Source of the DNA: Ahaetulla prasina
Lineage: Eukaryota > Chordata > Lepidosauria > Squamata > Colubridae
Length of the DNA: 64,000 nt
Direction: 5' to 3'
Assembly: GCF_028640845.1 (NCBI RefSeq)
Contig: NC_080546.1
Coordinates: 16,093,520-16,157,519 of the forward strand
Part shown: piece after piece, positions 20,371 through 31,918 of the stretch
Position numbering within the stretch: the stretch's first letter is position 1
How the letters are laid out: every line of letters starts with the position of its first letter
Program-made: the position numbers and the translations under genes
The notes under the pieces: model-generated
The model's database searches: none
Seen by the model: only the letters and a program-made list of their open reading frames with translations
What the model was told of the DNA's origin: nothing

Positions 20371-20445
20371 GGGTCTCCAACCTTGGCAACTTGAAAACTT
20401 GTGGACTTCAACTCCCAGAGTTCCTCAGCCAGCAAGGCATGCTAA
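20370..20445 (+). mobile_element. Half of palindromic hAT MITE
   Basis: CAGGGGTCTCCAACCTTGGC, then GGACTTCAACTCCCAGAG, matches the left arm of the MITE at 23858-23992. The right arm is missing. Confidence 0.75.
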
Positions 20446-20879
20446 GGCATGCTTTGTTGTTTAAATGGCAACCCCAAGCTGCCTGGAGCTTGTCGAAGAA
20501 CAGAAAAAGTCCTTGTAGATAAACCCTTGCATCACTCATTAGTGAATGAGTACAAATGCAATTCTTGAACTTGTCAGTGGAAGTTAGTTCACTATGTTGT
20601 ACATACGGATCTTGGAAATTTCAAAATGAATTGCTGAAAGACATTGTAACTTCTACAGTTCCATTCCAGCAACATAGGATATTTGACAAAATATGTTATG
20701 CGAACATATCATTATGTAAATATTGCTCATTAAATAGCATCAACGGAAGGCTGGTATAAAGAGTTATTATGTCATAGACTACTTGACATAGTCCCTGTGT
20801 AATGTAAATATAATGAAATAAAGTAAGTGTTTATTGGATATAGAATCATGACCATTGGATGGAATCTTTGGATATAGAA

Positions 20880-21490
20880 TCTGCACCTCTATAACTGTCT
20901 GGTTTGGTTCTGCAACCCAACAAGACAGACACAGACTTCAGAGAATCATTAGAATTTCAGAAAAAACAATGGCTACCAACTTGCCTTCCAATGAGGACCT
21001 GTAGGCATGAGTCAAAAAGAGGGCTATGAAAATATTTACAGACCCCTCACATCCTAGACATAAAACTGTTTCAACTCCTACCCTCAAAATGACGCTATAG
21101 AGCACTGCACACCAGAACAACTAGACACAAGAACAGTTTTTTCCTGAATGCCATCACTCTGCTAAACAAATAATTCCCTCAACACTGTCAAACTATTTAC
21201 TAAATCTGCACTACTATTAAACTTCTCATCATTCCCGTCACCCATCTCATTCCACTTATGACTGTATGACTGTAACTTTGTTGCTTCTATCCTTATGATT
21301 GATATTGATATTGATTGTTTCCTGATTGCTTATTTGTAGCCTATGACTATCATTAAGTGTTGTAATGTATCTTATGATTCTTGATGAACGTATCTTTTCT
21401 TTTATGTACACTGAGAGCCTATGCACCAAGACAAATTCCTTGTGTGTCCAATCATTCTTGGCCAATAAAAAATTCTATTCTATTCTATGA
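20880..21490 (+). mobile_element. L3/CR1-type LINE, longest 3' fragment
   Basis: Sense copy. It starts in the ORF2 C-terminal region (translation with VWFGSATQQDRHRLQRIIR around 20890-20945, then a frame through RTSRHKNSFFLNAITLLN-like sequence to about 21170). The full 3' UTR follows, ending TTGGCCAATAAAAAATTCTA with only two and a half ATTCT units. Useful as the reference for the other L3 copies here. The frame is broken, so it is inactive. Confidence 0.85.
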
Positions 21491-22184
21491 GGGGAATTCA
21501 AGACTGGGCCTGAAGTAGCTAGTTCAGTATTGTCTATATGAAAAAAAATGCATTGTCCCCAAAAGGCAGAAGATTTACACCAAGAATTCTTCTGCTAATT
21601 GACATGCAAGAATGCAGGTAATATAGTTATCTTTTTAAAAATGATAACCATGAATTACATTGCTAATCTATCCTGCTTTTCCAGGATTAAGAATGACTAA
21701 ACAACCTACCTTTCAGGTAACCTAAATATTGATAAACTATTGCTCTCCCGTCTACAGCAGCAAATGAAAGACTAAAGAGTGAATAAAGCATAGTTGGCCA
21801 GCAGAAACACAGAGAGTTTCATAAAATTATCCTGAAGTGGTTTGGAAGAGAGTCATAAAGAACTCAATTCGGTGGGAGAGTACTAGGGGATCAAGGGAAA
21901 TATAAAACTTAATTTATGCAAGGGTACCAAAATGAACGACTGGGTTCCAATTTATATTGTAGCCTTTCCCAACCTAGTGCCATCTATTAAATCCTAGGAC
22001 TGGTTGATTAATTGAATCCTACAGAGTTGCCCAATGGAAAAGTGATTCCACAGCTAGTGAGAAGAAACAAGGCCTTCTGTCTCCCGTCTTCTCACCTTTC
22101 TCTTTCTGAAGCATTTGTCACAATGAACATCTGATTCCTAGTGCCATTCAAAGCAACACTGAATTTGATCAAGTTCCAATGAAA
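21491..22184. other. Non-coding stretch
   Basis: No recognised gene or repeat. Confidence 0.5.
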
Positions 22185-22705
22185 TAGGGAGCAGATTCGG
22201 ACAGTGAGGAGGCTGGGGAGGAACATGGGTCAGTCCTGGAGTCTGGGGAAGGCTCTGATGAGGGTTCTGCGTCGGAGGCAGAGTGGGGGCCAGGGCCGTA
22301 TGCCAGCTATCAGCTGTCTTCGGAGTCAGACATCAGTGAGGCAGAGAAACAGTTGAAGCCTGTTCCCAGTGTGCACAGAGCTGCCAGACGAAGGGAACAG
22401 CTAAAGAACAAGGGTCAACTTGGGAGTAAGGCCACAGGTGGACAATGAATGGCCGCTCCCAGAGGAAATAAAAGAGGAGCGAAAGGGGAGTGGAGTTTGC
22501 AGGAGACAATTAGTTTGCTTAATTGGTTTGCAACTCTCTGAGAATCCTTGCCAAGTTTTGAAGATATCAGCCTGGCAGCTGTCCAAGCCAGATAAGGCCT
22601 GTGAGTGTAAATTCTCCCTTAAAAGACTTTGCTGAATGTGAATGAGAAGAATTCACAGTAACTTAATAAAAAGGGGTTTTTGTCGGGACAAGGAGTCTGC
22701 TTCAT
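22185..22705 (+). mobile_element. Probable LTR-retroelement 3' region
   Basis: From 22195 an 85-codon frame is acidic at first (DSDSEEAGEE, later SDEGSASEAEW) and basic near the end (HRAARRREQLKNKG), stopping at the TGA near 22446. It is followed by a TATA-like AAATAAAAGAGG and a poly(A) signal AATAAA near 22665. A similar acidic frame upstream of AATAAA occurs at 45507-46190. This suggests the end of a Gypsy- or ERV-like element, but no TSD or TG...CA ends were found. Confidence 0.4.
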
Positions 22706-22720
22706 GCTCTTGGGAAGCAT

Positions 22721-22776
22721 AGGAAGGAAGGAAGGAAGGAAGGAAGGAAGGAAGGAAGGAAGGAAGGAAGGAAGGG
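22721..22776 (+). repeat. (GGAA)n microsatellite
   Basis: About 13 GGAA units in a row, immediately after the LTR-like sequence. Confidence 0.95.
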
Positions 22777-23561
22777 ATAAAAATAGACAGCAGTTCATTC
22801 TCCCTTGGTACAGAAATTGCATAGAAGTTAATGTAATGAAAATACAAAAATATATTTCTTTCTGGATGAAGCTGCCTTTTCATATTGCTCTGTTAGGAGT
22901 GCTGGATTATAACTTTGCTGATATCCAGCCCTTACAAGTTTAAATTTAGCAAAGGACTAAAGAGTGAACAACCACATCCTTTAACCACTTGACTCTTTCT
23001 ACCATATAATTTTCATAACAGCAAACATTTAAGGAGGAAAGTTTGTACTGCAAATATACTTGGCTGGAAATTTTCAGTCTCATTTGGTCCGGTTTGGCTT
23101 TGCAAGCTAAAAAAAAATGTATTGAGACGAAATTGCCAAGACTATTTGACAGAGATTTAAGCATCTTTCCTTGCTAGGGTTGAGAAAATAACATGTGTTA
23201 TGTTGGTTCAATGTTTATCATTGGACTTTTGGCACAAAAAACGATCAGACTTGATGATGCTTCTATAAAAACAGCAATTTTTTTTTTAGTCTGGAATTTT
23301 TCTATGCCCGAAGTAGTAGTTTTCTTTTTAGACTTTAGGGAGAATTACTGCAACTGATAGCTGCACCATTAATGGTGGAGGAAAGAGATAACATAATCGT
23401 AGTCGGATGTGAATTGGTTAGATTCCATTCATCCAGGTTTCCTTATTCTCCACAGGGATCTTGTCTGCCCCAGCCCTGCTAACTTTGTATGACAAAATAA
23501 GCTCTCAGGATTCTCTCTAGAAAGCAAATTACACAAACACATTGAACACATGACATAAAGA
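22777..23561. other. Non-coding stretch
   Basis: No recognised gene or repeat. AT-rich with several poly-T runs. Confidence 0.5.
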
Positions 23562-23569
23562 GTCCAGAC

Positions 23570-23825
23570 CAGAGGTGGCATTTAGCTGGTTCATACCGGT
23601 TCAGGCGAACAGGTAGCGGAGATTGCAGGTGGGCCCGCCCACCCGCCCTGGCTCTATGCTGTCCTATTTAGGCACGTTTTTGAAGCTGGGTGCATGCGCA
23701 GAAGGCGCACGAGCAACCAAAGCGCATGCGTAGAAGGCGGGCCGCATGTGCGGAAGGCGCATATGTGAAGTGAGCATATGCATGCTAGGCAAAGCAGTGG
23801 TAAGAATATTGGAAACCCACCGCTG
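23570..23825. mobile_element. hAT MITE with 8-bp TSD GTCCAGAC
   Basis: Begins CAGAGGTGGCATTTAGC and ends GAAACCCACCGCTG. Perfect target duplication GTCCAGAC at 23562-23569 and 23826-23833. The interior is rich in GCGCATGCG-type DNA. Confidence 0.92.
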
Positions 23826-23857
23826 GTCCAGACATCCCTTCTCCCTGTCCTTTAGCT

Positions 23858-23992
23858 CAGGGGTCTCCAACCTTGGCAACTTGAAGCCTGGCGGACTTAA
23901 ACTCCCAGAATTCCACAGCCAGCTTTTTTAGCTGGGGAATTCTGGGAGTTGAAGTCCGCCAGGCTTAAAGTTGCCAAGGTTGGAGACCCCTG
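23858..23992. mobile_element. Palindromic hAT MITE with TSD CTTTAGCT
   Basis: A 135-bp near-perfect palindrome, from CAGGGGTCTCCAACCTTGGC to GCCAAGGTTGGAGACCCCTG. Perfect 8-bp duplication CTTTAGCT at 23850-23857 and 23993-24000. Related copies are at 20370, 35866, 45316, 54633 and 57300. Confidence 0.95.
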
Positions 23993-24194
23993 CTTTAGCT
24001 CACAGTCATATGTTGGCAGTATAGACATGCAATGTTGATCAGTTGTATGTCAGTTCGGGTTTTTTTTTAACCTGCCAGCCAATAAAAAAGCTCTGACATT
24101 TTGCTTTACTTCCATTTAGGGGTTTTTTCTGCCTTCAGAGCAAAAAAGGAAAATGATTTCATAACGGGCAATTTATCTTATTCCATCCATTTCT

Positions 24195-24418
24195 GTAAGG
24201 ACTCGTTGGAAAAGCCCCGGATGTTGGGAAAGATTGTAGGCAAAAGGAGGAGGGGATGGTCGGCCGAGGATGAGATGGTTGGATAGTGTCACTGATGCAG
24301 TGATCATGAATTTGGGCAGACTCTGGGAAACACCGGAAGATGGGGGGGGGCCTGTGTGCTATGGTCCATGGGGTTGGAAAGAGTCGGACATAATTTAGTG
24401 ATTGAACAACAACAAATC
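24195..24418 (+). mobile_element. Bov-B (RTE) LINE 3' fragment
   Basis: Bov-B ORF2 end and 3' terminus: GGCCGAGGATGAGATGGTTG, GTGTGCTATGGTCCATGGGG, AAGAGTCGGACATAATTTAG, then (AAC)n-like GAACAACAACAAAT. This family is known for horizontal transfer among squamates, ruminants and ticks. Strongly 5'-truncated. Confidence 0.85.
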
Positions 24419-24524
24419 CATTTCTGCTTTTTTTTTTTTTTTTTTTAAACAAGCCTCTTTTGAGGCCACAGAAATCGAACACCAGAATGTCAACAGAAAA
24501 CTGTTGTGTAGTGACTCTCTAGGG

Positions 24525-24832
24525 AAGGAGTGTCAATTTCATGAAGGGACGCATCAGGGTTGTGTTTGACCTCAAGGGCGCCGGGGGGGCGTGGCCAGAG
24601 TGGGCATGGCCAGCTTGACGTCACTTGTTTCAGGGGCGCCTGTGGCGGCCCGAATGCTCTGCCAGCGAAAATGGGCTCCCAGCTTCCGTTTTTGGCTGTG
24701 ATGGACTCCTGTAACCCTCTGCCAGAGGTACTGCAGGCCAATCCTTTGGTGTTTCCAGGGCAGCCCTGCAGGCCAGATCTAAGCACCCCATGGGCCGGAT
24801 CCAGCTTGCAGGCCTCGAGTTTGACACCCCTG
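24525..24832. mobile_element. hAT MITE with TSD CTCTAGGG
   Basis: Same family as 6376-6694. Left end AAGGAGTGTCAATTTC, right end GAGTTTGACACCCCTG. Perfect 8-bp duplication CTCTAGGG at 24517-24524 and 24833-24840. Confidence 0.92.
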
Positions 24833-25089
24833 CTCTAGGGTGTTGTTTTCATATCAGGGGACAAGGGCCATAGAGCTGCTCATGAGGTCCGTATGTCATG
24901 ATTAACCAAAGAGAGACATCTTAGCCCAAAGGAAACTAGGACTGTCTGGATTAAAATGGGCATTTGGTGGAGTTTAAATACTTGCATGACATGCTACCTT
25001 TCCTCTTGGCTCAGTCAACTTTGTCCTGTGAACAGAATTGATGTGGAAGCAAAACTTTAAATGATAGAGCATTAGTGCTTAAATAATTA

Positions 25090-25870
25090 GCATTAGGCCG
25101 ATCATTTGACGGCCGTCTCCAGGAGAGCGTTCTACCAGGTTCGCCTGGTGCGCCAGTTGCGCCCCTTTCTGGACCGGGATGCCCTGTGCACAGTCACTCA
25201 CGCACTCGTGACGTCTCGCCTGGATTACTGCAATGCTCTCTACATGGGGCTCCCCTTGAAGGGCATCCGGAGGCTGCAGTTAGTCCAGAATGCGGCTGCG
25301 CGGGTGATAGAGGGAGCCCCTCGTGGCTCCCGCATAACACCCATCCTGCGCAGACTGCACTGGCTACCTGTGGCCTTCCGGGTGCGCTTCAAGGTTTTGG
25401 TGACCACCTTTAAAGCGCTCCATGGCATAGGGCCGGGTTATCTACGGGACCGCCTACTGCTACCGAATACCTCTCACCGACCCGTGCGCTCTCATAGAGA
25501 GGGACTCCTCAGGGTGCCGTCAGCGAGGCAATGTCGTCTGGCGACGCCCAGGGGAAGGGCCTTCTCTGTGGGGGCTCCCACCCTCTGGAATGAACTGCCC
25601 CCAGGACTTTGTCAGCTTCCGGACCTTCGGACCTTCCGCCGCGAGCTTAAAACATACTTATTTAATTGCGCAGGACTGAGCTAGATTTTAATTTATGGGT
25701 TTTAACTTGGGTTTTATTTTTTATATTTTTAATTATTAGGCTTTTTGAATAAGTTTTTTAATTGTTTTTAGATTGTATTTATTTGCTTTTAAATGCCTGT
25801 AAACCGCCCTGAGTCCTTTGGGAGATAGGGCGGTATATAAATATAAACAATAAATAAATAAATAAATTAA
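25090..25870 (+). mobile_element. L2-type LINE, 5'-truncated, frame open
   Basis: An open frame at 25106-25684 (192 codons) encodes the complete C-terminal block of L2 ORF2 without a stop: RRAFYQVRLVRQLRPFLDR, VTSRLDYCNALYMGLPLKG, LQLVQNAAARVIEGAPRGS, GAPTLWNELPPGL, ending near LFNCAGLS. The 3' UTR ends CCGCCCTGAGTCCTTTGGGA and (AAATA)n at about 25850. No RT core, so it is a dead 5'-truncated insertion, but its intact frame suggests it is young. Confidence 0.9.
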
Positions 25871-26200
25871 ACCTATTTTTCGTATGGTTTGAATGGGGCT
25901 TGGTTGTGAAATAAATAAGCCTTCCATCAGACCACATGGGATGCATAAAGAAAAAAAATAAAAAAGTAAATCAAACCCACTCTGAGATTACTTTTAATGA
26001 AGCATTGGAGACATCAAATCAAATCAGTTTGTGTGCTTCGTTGGCCATGAGCTTCTGTTAATATGCAAAGCTTTTACATTACTGGCATTATATCTATTCT
26101 TGGCCCATTTCCCTGGCTATGACACACATAGAAAAGAGGCAGGTTTTTGATTGCATGAGAGAGGGATAGTTTAGAAATGTGAAAATGAAATAGGTAGGTA
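25871..26200. other. Non-coding stretch
   Basis: No recognised gene. A short (AGGT)n run lies at about 26190-26207. Confidence 0.5.
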
Positions 26201-26204
26201 GGTA

Positions 26205-26960
26205 GGTAATGCCTTATGCACAGTCACTCATGCTCTTGTCACCTCTCGTCTGGATTATTGCAATGCTCTCTAATGGGGCTATCCCTGAAGTGCACTCGGA
26301 GGCTTCAGTTAGTCCAGAATGCAGCTGCGCAGGTGATTAGGGAGCCACACGTTGCTCCCGGGTAACACCGCTCCTGCGCAGTCTGCACTGGCTACCTGTG
26401 GTCTTTCAGGTGCGCTTCAAGGTATTGGTTACCACCTTTAAAGCGCTCCATGGCTTAGGGCCCGGGTACTTACGGGACCGCCTGCTGTTACCTTATGCCT
26501 CCCACCGACCCGTACGCTCACACAGAAAGGGTCTTCTCAGGGTGCCGTCCGCCAAGCAATGTCGGCTGGCGGCCCCCAGAGGAAGGGCCTTCTCTGTTGG
26601 AGCACCTACCCTCTGGAACAAACTTTCCCCTGGTTTGCGTCAACTACCTGACCTTCGGACCTTTTGCCGTGAATTGAAAACGCACTTGTTTATCCAAGCG
26701 GGACTGGCTTAACTTTTTTAAATTTTTAAATTTTTTGAATTTTAATAATTTTAACTGGGGTATTTTATTTTTGGGTCAAATTTGACGGTTTTAATTTTCG
26801 GCCAATTATATAATATGTTATTTTAACTGTTGTTTTAATTTGTATATTGCACTGTTTTAATCTGGCTGAGTCCTTCGGGAGAAGGGCGGTATAAAAATCT
26901 AAATAATAAATAAATAAATGAAATAAATAAATGAAATAAATAAATAAGTAAACAAACAAA
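26205..26960 (+). mobile_element. L2-type LINE, 5'-truncated
   Basis: Same C-terminal block as the copy at 25090. An open stretch at 26398-26712 (VFQVRFKVLVTTFKALHGLG through RELKTHLFIQAGLA, given in part) follows a frameshifted start. Ends GAGTCCTTCGGGAGAAGGGC and (AAATA)n to about 26960. Confidence 0.88.
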
Positions 26961-26984
26961 CAAATAAATAAATTTGAAATAGTA

Positions 26985-27225
26985 GAAAATACTTGTCGCT
27001 TGGGTTTTAGTTTCTGAATGTTTCATTACCAGACTAGGTAACATCATCATCATCAGAATTTAAATATATCTCCAAATGAACTACCAACCAAATGACCAAA
27101 TGACCACACCGGCACACAAGACATGTATAAGCTAAGGAGAATAGGACAAGAGAATCCTGATGATGATGTTACCTAGTCTGGTAACGAAACGTTCAGAAAC
27201 TAAATTGAAACACACTTGGAGAGCA
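26985..27225. mobile_element. Penelope-like terminal inverted pair
   Basis: Two inverted copies of one end face each other. Minus copy about 27005-27056 (GTTTCATTACCAGACTAGGT), plus copy about 27157-27215. In the plus copy: CTGATGA 27157-27163, GTTACC 27168-27173, loop TAGTCT, GGTAAC 27180-27185, GAAA 27186-27189. TGAT triplet slippage separates CTGATGA from the stem. The hammerhead-like reading is inference. Confidence 0.55.
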
Positions 27226-27375
27226 AACCACTGCCAAAATAAATAAATGGCACCATCTTGACTTTTTGATCGGCTAAAGATGAATGGAAGTTGCTTCTAG
27301 GTAGGCTGAAGATGAGACAAAAGATATTGCATGACATAAAAAAAGACATCCCTCTGCACTACAATCAACACAACC

Positions 27376-27625
27376 AGGGGTGTTATTCACTTACTTTCCC
27401 TACTGGTTCGCAAATGTGCTCCGCATGCATGCTTCACTCATACGCACCACGTCCACCCGGCCTTCCGTGCAAGTACTTTGCTGGTAAGTGCGCCTTCCAT
27501 GCATGCGCCCGGCCTCAAAAACATGCCTAAATAGGCATAGAGCCGGGGTGGAGGCAGGCCCATCCGCAATTTCTGCTACCGGTTCAGGCAAACTGGTCCG
27601 AACCTGCTGAATACCACCTCTCAAA
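27376..27625 (-). mobile_element. hAT-like MITE (TGGTTCGCAAATG family)
   Basis: Left end CAGGGGTGTTATTCAC, right end GCTGAATACCACCTCT, in inverted orientation to 23570. GCATGCG-rich interior. The flanks show only an imperfect duplication. Confidence 0.7.
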
Positions 27626-28150
27626 CGCAACATGTGGATAGATGTTGAGGCTACTAGGTAGTCCAGATGAAGAAATCAACTCCACCAAAAAGCTAAAGCT
27701 ACTTTTATTGAGGTTAGCTAGAATAACAAATCTTGCAAGCCTGATGGTGCCGTACTCCTCCTTTCTTATATTCCAGTTAATTATGAAAGAATCTGCTTGA
27801 GCTACCTCTCATTGTTCTGGAATTTTAAAAAACAGTTTTGTGTAGCTAATACTTCCGGTAAATCTGTCTGCAAAGTCATCTTCCATGCTCTTCTCACCAA
27901 GCCCATAAAAAAGAAATTCTCTTCATCTCAAGCTATCCTGCAGAGGAAACTGCATTGCAATTCTACACTGATAAGGAAACGGAAGAAGAAAGCACATTTA
28001 GAGTGGCAAAATTCTGTCACTGTAATCTTATAATAAAGTCATATTAGCATTAATAGCTCTGGCATTCTGGTCTGGTTCTACCTTAAACGGTTGACAACTT
28101 TAGCTTCTGAATGGGGAATTGACCTTGATGGCCTAAATGGCTACTTTTTC
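27626..28150. other. Non-coding stretch
   Basis: No recognised gene. A 78-codon open frame at 27797-28033 lacks recognisable domains. Confidence 0.45.
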
Positions 28151-28154
28151 TTCT

Positions 28155-28385
28155 GTTCAATCATGGCCAGTTTTCAGAGCTTGTCTGGATAAGCCAGTCC
28201 CTGAAGTTATCTTGGCAAGGTTTTTTCAGAAATACTTTGCCATTGTCTCCTTCCTAGGGCTGAGAAACAGTTACTGGCTCAAGGTCACCCAGCTGGCTTT
28301 GTGCCAGGACTAGAATTCAGGGTCTCCTTGTTTCTAGCCTGATGCCTTAACCACTACAATGGTCTCTCATTAATAGCTACTTACA
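28155..28385 (-). mobile_element. tRNA-derived MIR-like SINE
   Basis: Antisense. CTTTGCCATTGTCTCCTTCC, CAAGGTCACCCAGCTGGC, the B-box-like region GGACTAGAATTCAGGGTC, and the tRNA-like head ending GCCTTAACCACTACAATG. Confidence 0.65.
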
Positions 28386-29028
28386 GTTTTATAATTCCAT
28401 GAGTCTAGGATTCTTGTTTCTATGATTTTTATGCCCACTTTCTATTAGAATACCTTCCAACCTCCAGCACTCCTACTGAAAGGATGAAACAGCAGGAAAT
28501 AAGAAAGACTGTTTCTGTCTGAGCTAAAATATTGTCCTATGAGACAATGTCATATGTTTCTAAACAGATGTGGGGGTGGTTTCAATCCCCCTAGGAGTGG
28601 AGAAAGGTTGTGGAAGCAACAAACAAATCAAATTCAACTCTTGAGTAGATTTGAACTGTTTTCCTCCTACTGATTCATCACAAATGCCTATTTCTACTTG
28701 TTTTTGTTAGTTGGCAGAATAACAGAGTTGGAAGGGAGCTTGAAGGTCTTCTAGCCCAACCCCCTGCACAAGCAAGAGACCCTATACCATTCTGGACCAA
28801 TGGCTGTCCAATCTCTTCTTAAAAATCGGCAGCGTTGGAGCATCCACAACTTCTGAAGGCAACCATTCCACTGCTTAATTGTTCTCATTTTCAGGAAATT
28901 TTTCCTTAGTTCTAGTCCTAGCTTCTCTCATTGATTAGCTTCCATCCTTCTTGTCCCGCTTTCTGGTGCTTTGGAGACTAGCCTGACTCCCTCTTCTTTG
29001 TGGCAGCCCCTCAAATATTGGAACACTG

Positions 29029-31859
29029 GGACTTCCGGTTTGGCTCCGCTGTGTTAATGGCGGCAATTTCAGTCCGCCCGTTCTTTGTGATTCTGTGAGA
29101 GCTGTTTAGACAGTGCTAATCTTCTGTCAACAGCTCGTAAATCTCTGCCTCGGGCAAAGAGGGGGAGATGAGCATTTGAACTGAAGTTTGAGCCCCCAAG
29201 AAAAGCCCCAGAATGATTTCTGGTGGTTTGATGGGAAACGCTCCTTCGATAGTTCAAAAAAAGCTCCAGAGTCCAGAACGCCTCTGCAAAAGCAGAGCAA
29301 AGCATGGCGTCCATCTCCGTGACTGAAGAGGATTAATGATAAATTTTAACACGGAAGAATCGAAAGCAGGAAGGCTGGCATTTGCTTGTAAGATGATTTT
29401 AACTCCCTGACAGAGAAGTTATTTGAAGAGTGGAGATGAAGAAAGATGGCGTTTTGTTTTTTGAAAGTGAAAGCTAAGGAAATGCTGATTACAATTGCTG
29501 GTGTGGAACCTCTAAGAAGAAAATAACAAGATTTTTTTTTTTCTAAATGGAATTCTTTTTTTAAAAAAAAATCTATTTCTTTTTTTATTATCTTTTTTTT
29601 ACAGTGTTTAAGAAGAAAAATTTATTGGGTTTTTTTTTCTTTTTATTCCCTCCCCCCTTTTTTTCTTCTTCTTCTTCTTGATATTACTTAGTTTAAAAAT
29701 GGCTTTTAAGCAAAGAGATTTAACCACTTCTAAATTATTGGAAATATCTTCACTTCAGGTACGGAAATTGAAAGAAGATATTAAAGACAGTCTAAGGAAT
29801 TTTTTACAGGAGCTTATGGAGGCTCATCTTTCAGAAATAGATCAAAAATTTAATGAAATGGAGAGAGAAATACTGGATTTTAAAGATTTGGTGGAAGAGC
29901 AGAGTAAGGAGATGAAAAAATTAAAGGAATCAATTACTCCATTATTGTTATCTAGTACACAGACAGAAGAAAGACTGAATGAATTTAACCAAATTAATTT
30001 AGATTTGCAAAGGAAAATAGATGAAGTTCAAATTAATTTGAATTTAGAAAATAAAATAGATGATATTCAGGTTAAGGCTGATAAGGCAGAGGAAGAAAGG
30101 GTTATATTACAATATAAATTAATGGAATATGCTATAAGGGTAAGGGTTTAAGAGAATTTAAAGAGGAAAATTTGAAAGAGATTTTTATTCAGGCCTTTGC
30201 CCAGATAGAGGAATGGAACCAGAAGATTTTGAAGTTAATATTGAAAAAATTTATCGTGTTAATTCCTGGTGGGCAAGGCAGAAGTGTTTACCGAGAGATG
30301 TGGTTATTTATTTTACAAATAAGAGGATTAGGTATGGAATTTTGCAAGCATTTTATAAAAATAAATTTCAAATATTAGGACAAGATATAATAATGATGAA
30401 GGAAATTCCTCCTAAAATGTTAAGAAAGAGAAAAGAATTTGCCTTTCTGGTGGATGAGCTTAAGAAACATCAGATATATTTTAGATGGGAGGTTCCAGCA
30501 GGTTTAACACTGAATTATAAAGGAAAAAGTATTTTCTCAATACAATTTGTAAAGCACGAGATTTTTATACTAATGTATTAAAGATTGGGAATTCTTTGTT
30601 AACAGATGTTAAGTTGAATGGTGAATAGATGGTTGAAAATGTGTAAGATAGAAGAAGGGGAGGGAGAATGTTTAACTTTATTAAATATGATTATGGTTAA
30701 TTTTTGTAAATGACTTATTGTGGATATAAATGTGTAATTTTAGGGGTACTATATGATATATTAAAGGTATAAAGGAATAGGAAGATGGAATATTGTTTAA
30801 TTTTGGAGGATAGATAGTAAAATTTAGGAACTTGGATTAAATATTATATTTAAGAGATGGATGTAATGTTAATTAGAATGTAATTGTTATAATAGATATA
30901 TTGTGGATGATATAGGTGTAATTTTAACAATGTTATTTGACATAAGTAAGGTAAAGTGAAGATTTTAATTATTACAATTGACACTTTGGATATTTGTAAT
31001 ATTATTTGTTGTATATATAAATGTTAAAGATGTGAAAAGATGGACTATTGCTTACCCCTGAAGGTTGGACAGAAAAATTAAAGAAACTAAGTCGGAAATA
31101 TGAACTATTTTTGAGAGATTGCTAAGGAAGAAAGACATTTTAGAAGAAACCTTGGTGAATATTGGAAGATGGAACGTTGTTTTGATATTGATTGATGAAG
31201 GTTGGATATTAAAACTACGTACTTTATTCAAGAATAAACACTAACTCAATTGGAAACTTTGGAGAATTCTAGGAGTGGAATGGTCTGATATATAATGGAG
31301 TGGAAGAAAAGTATCTTCTTTGTCTTTGGAAGGAGTGGAGGTTTTAAGGAACGACTATGGATTATGATTTGTGCTAGATTTTAATTTTGTTGTTAGTTTT
31401 ATACCCTGTACTCGGTTCTCGGAAGTCTTGGGGGGTGGGGGGAGGAAGGGGAAGGGAGGGGGAGGGGGTAGAAAATGGATTGATAGTTAATGTACAAAGA
31501 TGATTGAAGATGTATAATTAATGTAAGATCGGACCTGCCTGGTTACTACTTTAGAATGAAGGGAAAGAAGGAGTAGAAGAGAGAAGGAGGAAAGAGATGA
31601 GGAGGAGGAGGAAAAGGAAGGAAGGAAGAGGGAAGAGGAGAAGAAAGGAATAGGGAGGAAAGAGGAGAGGATGTAGATAAGAGAGGGGGAGGATGGTTAT
31701 GGAAAGTAGAAGAAGGTAAAGAAGGAGAGTAAAAGGAAAAGGAAGGGGGTGGTGACCAGGCAGATCCGATTAATTGTATATGAGGGTACATTAAATATGT
31801 TATTGGATATGTTATTGGATAAGAATGTCAAAATAAAACTTTTTAAAACAAAAAAAAAA
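29029..31859 (+). mobile_element. ORF1-only L1 (HAL1-like), TSD AAATATTGGAACACTG
   Basis: A 16-bp target-site duplication AAATATTGGAACACTG flanks it (29013-29028, 31860-31875), and it ends in poly(A), so both ends are the insertion ends. Layout: a 670-bp 5' UTR starting GGACTTCCGG, ORF1 (29699-30628), then about 1.2 kb of AT-rich DNA, a G-rich block at 31428-31470 (GGGGGGTGGGGGGAGG), a polypurine tract (31556-31750), and AATAAA before the tail. No endonuclease or reverse transcriptase is present. It must have been mobilised by another L1's machinery. Confidence 0.85.
29699..30628 (+). pseudogene. L1 ORF1p, frameshifted
   Basis: RNA-binding protein of an L1. Start ATG at 29699 (MAFKQRDLTTSKLLEISS). 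Residues about 10-140 are a long Glu/Lys/Leu-rich coiled coil (MEREILDFKDLVEEQSKEMK). A frameshift near 30140 moves to the frame holding the RRM-like part (IEKIYRVNSWWARQKCLPRD, YFTNKRIRYGILQAFY) and the C-terminal domain (RKEFAFLVDELKKHQIYFRW). A second shift near 30545 leads to FYTNVLKIGNSLL and the stop at 30628. ORF1 of the other L1 (48110-48963) has the same IDKIYRVNSWIARQKKLPRD core. Not functional as it stands. Confidence 0.82.
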
Positions 31860-31918
31860 AAATATTGGAACACTGCTATATTATGTCACCCCTGGTCCTT
31901 CTTTTCATTAGACTAGAC

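Noticed and set aside
25106..25684. Host gene encoding a conserved 192-residue protein
   Set aside because: The sequence recurs at 8.0, 26.4, 38.8, 52.2 and 62.3 kb as the C-terminal block of an L2 LINE ORF2.
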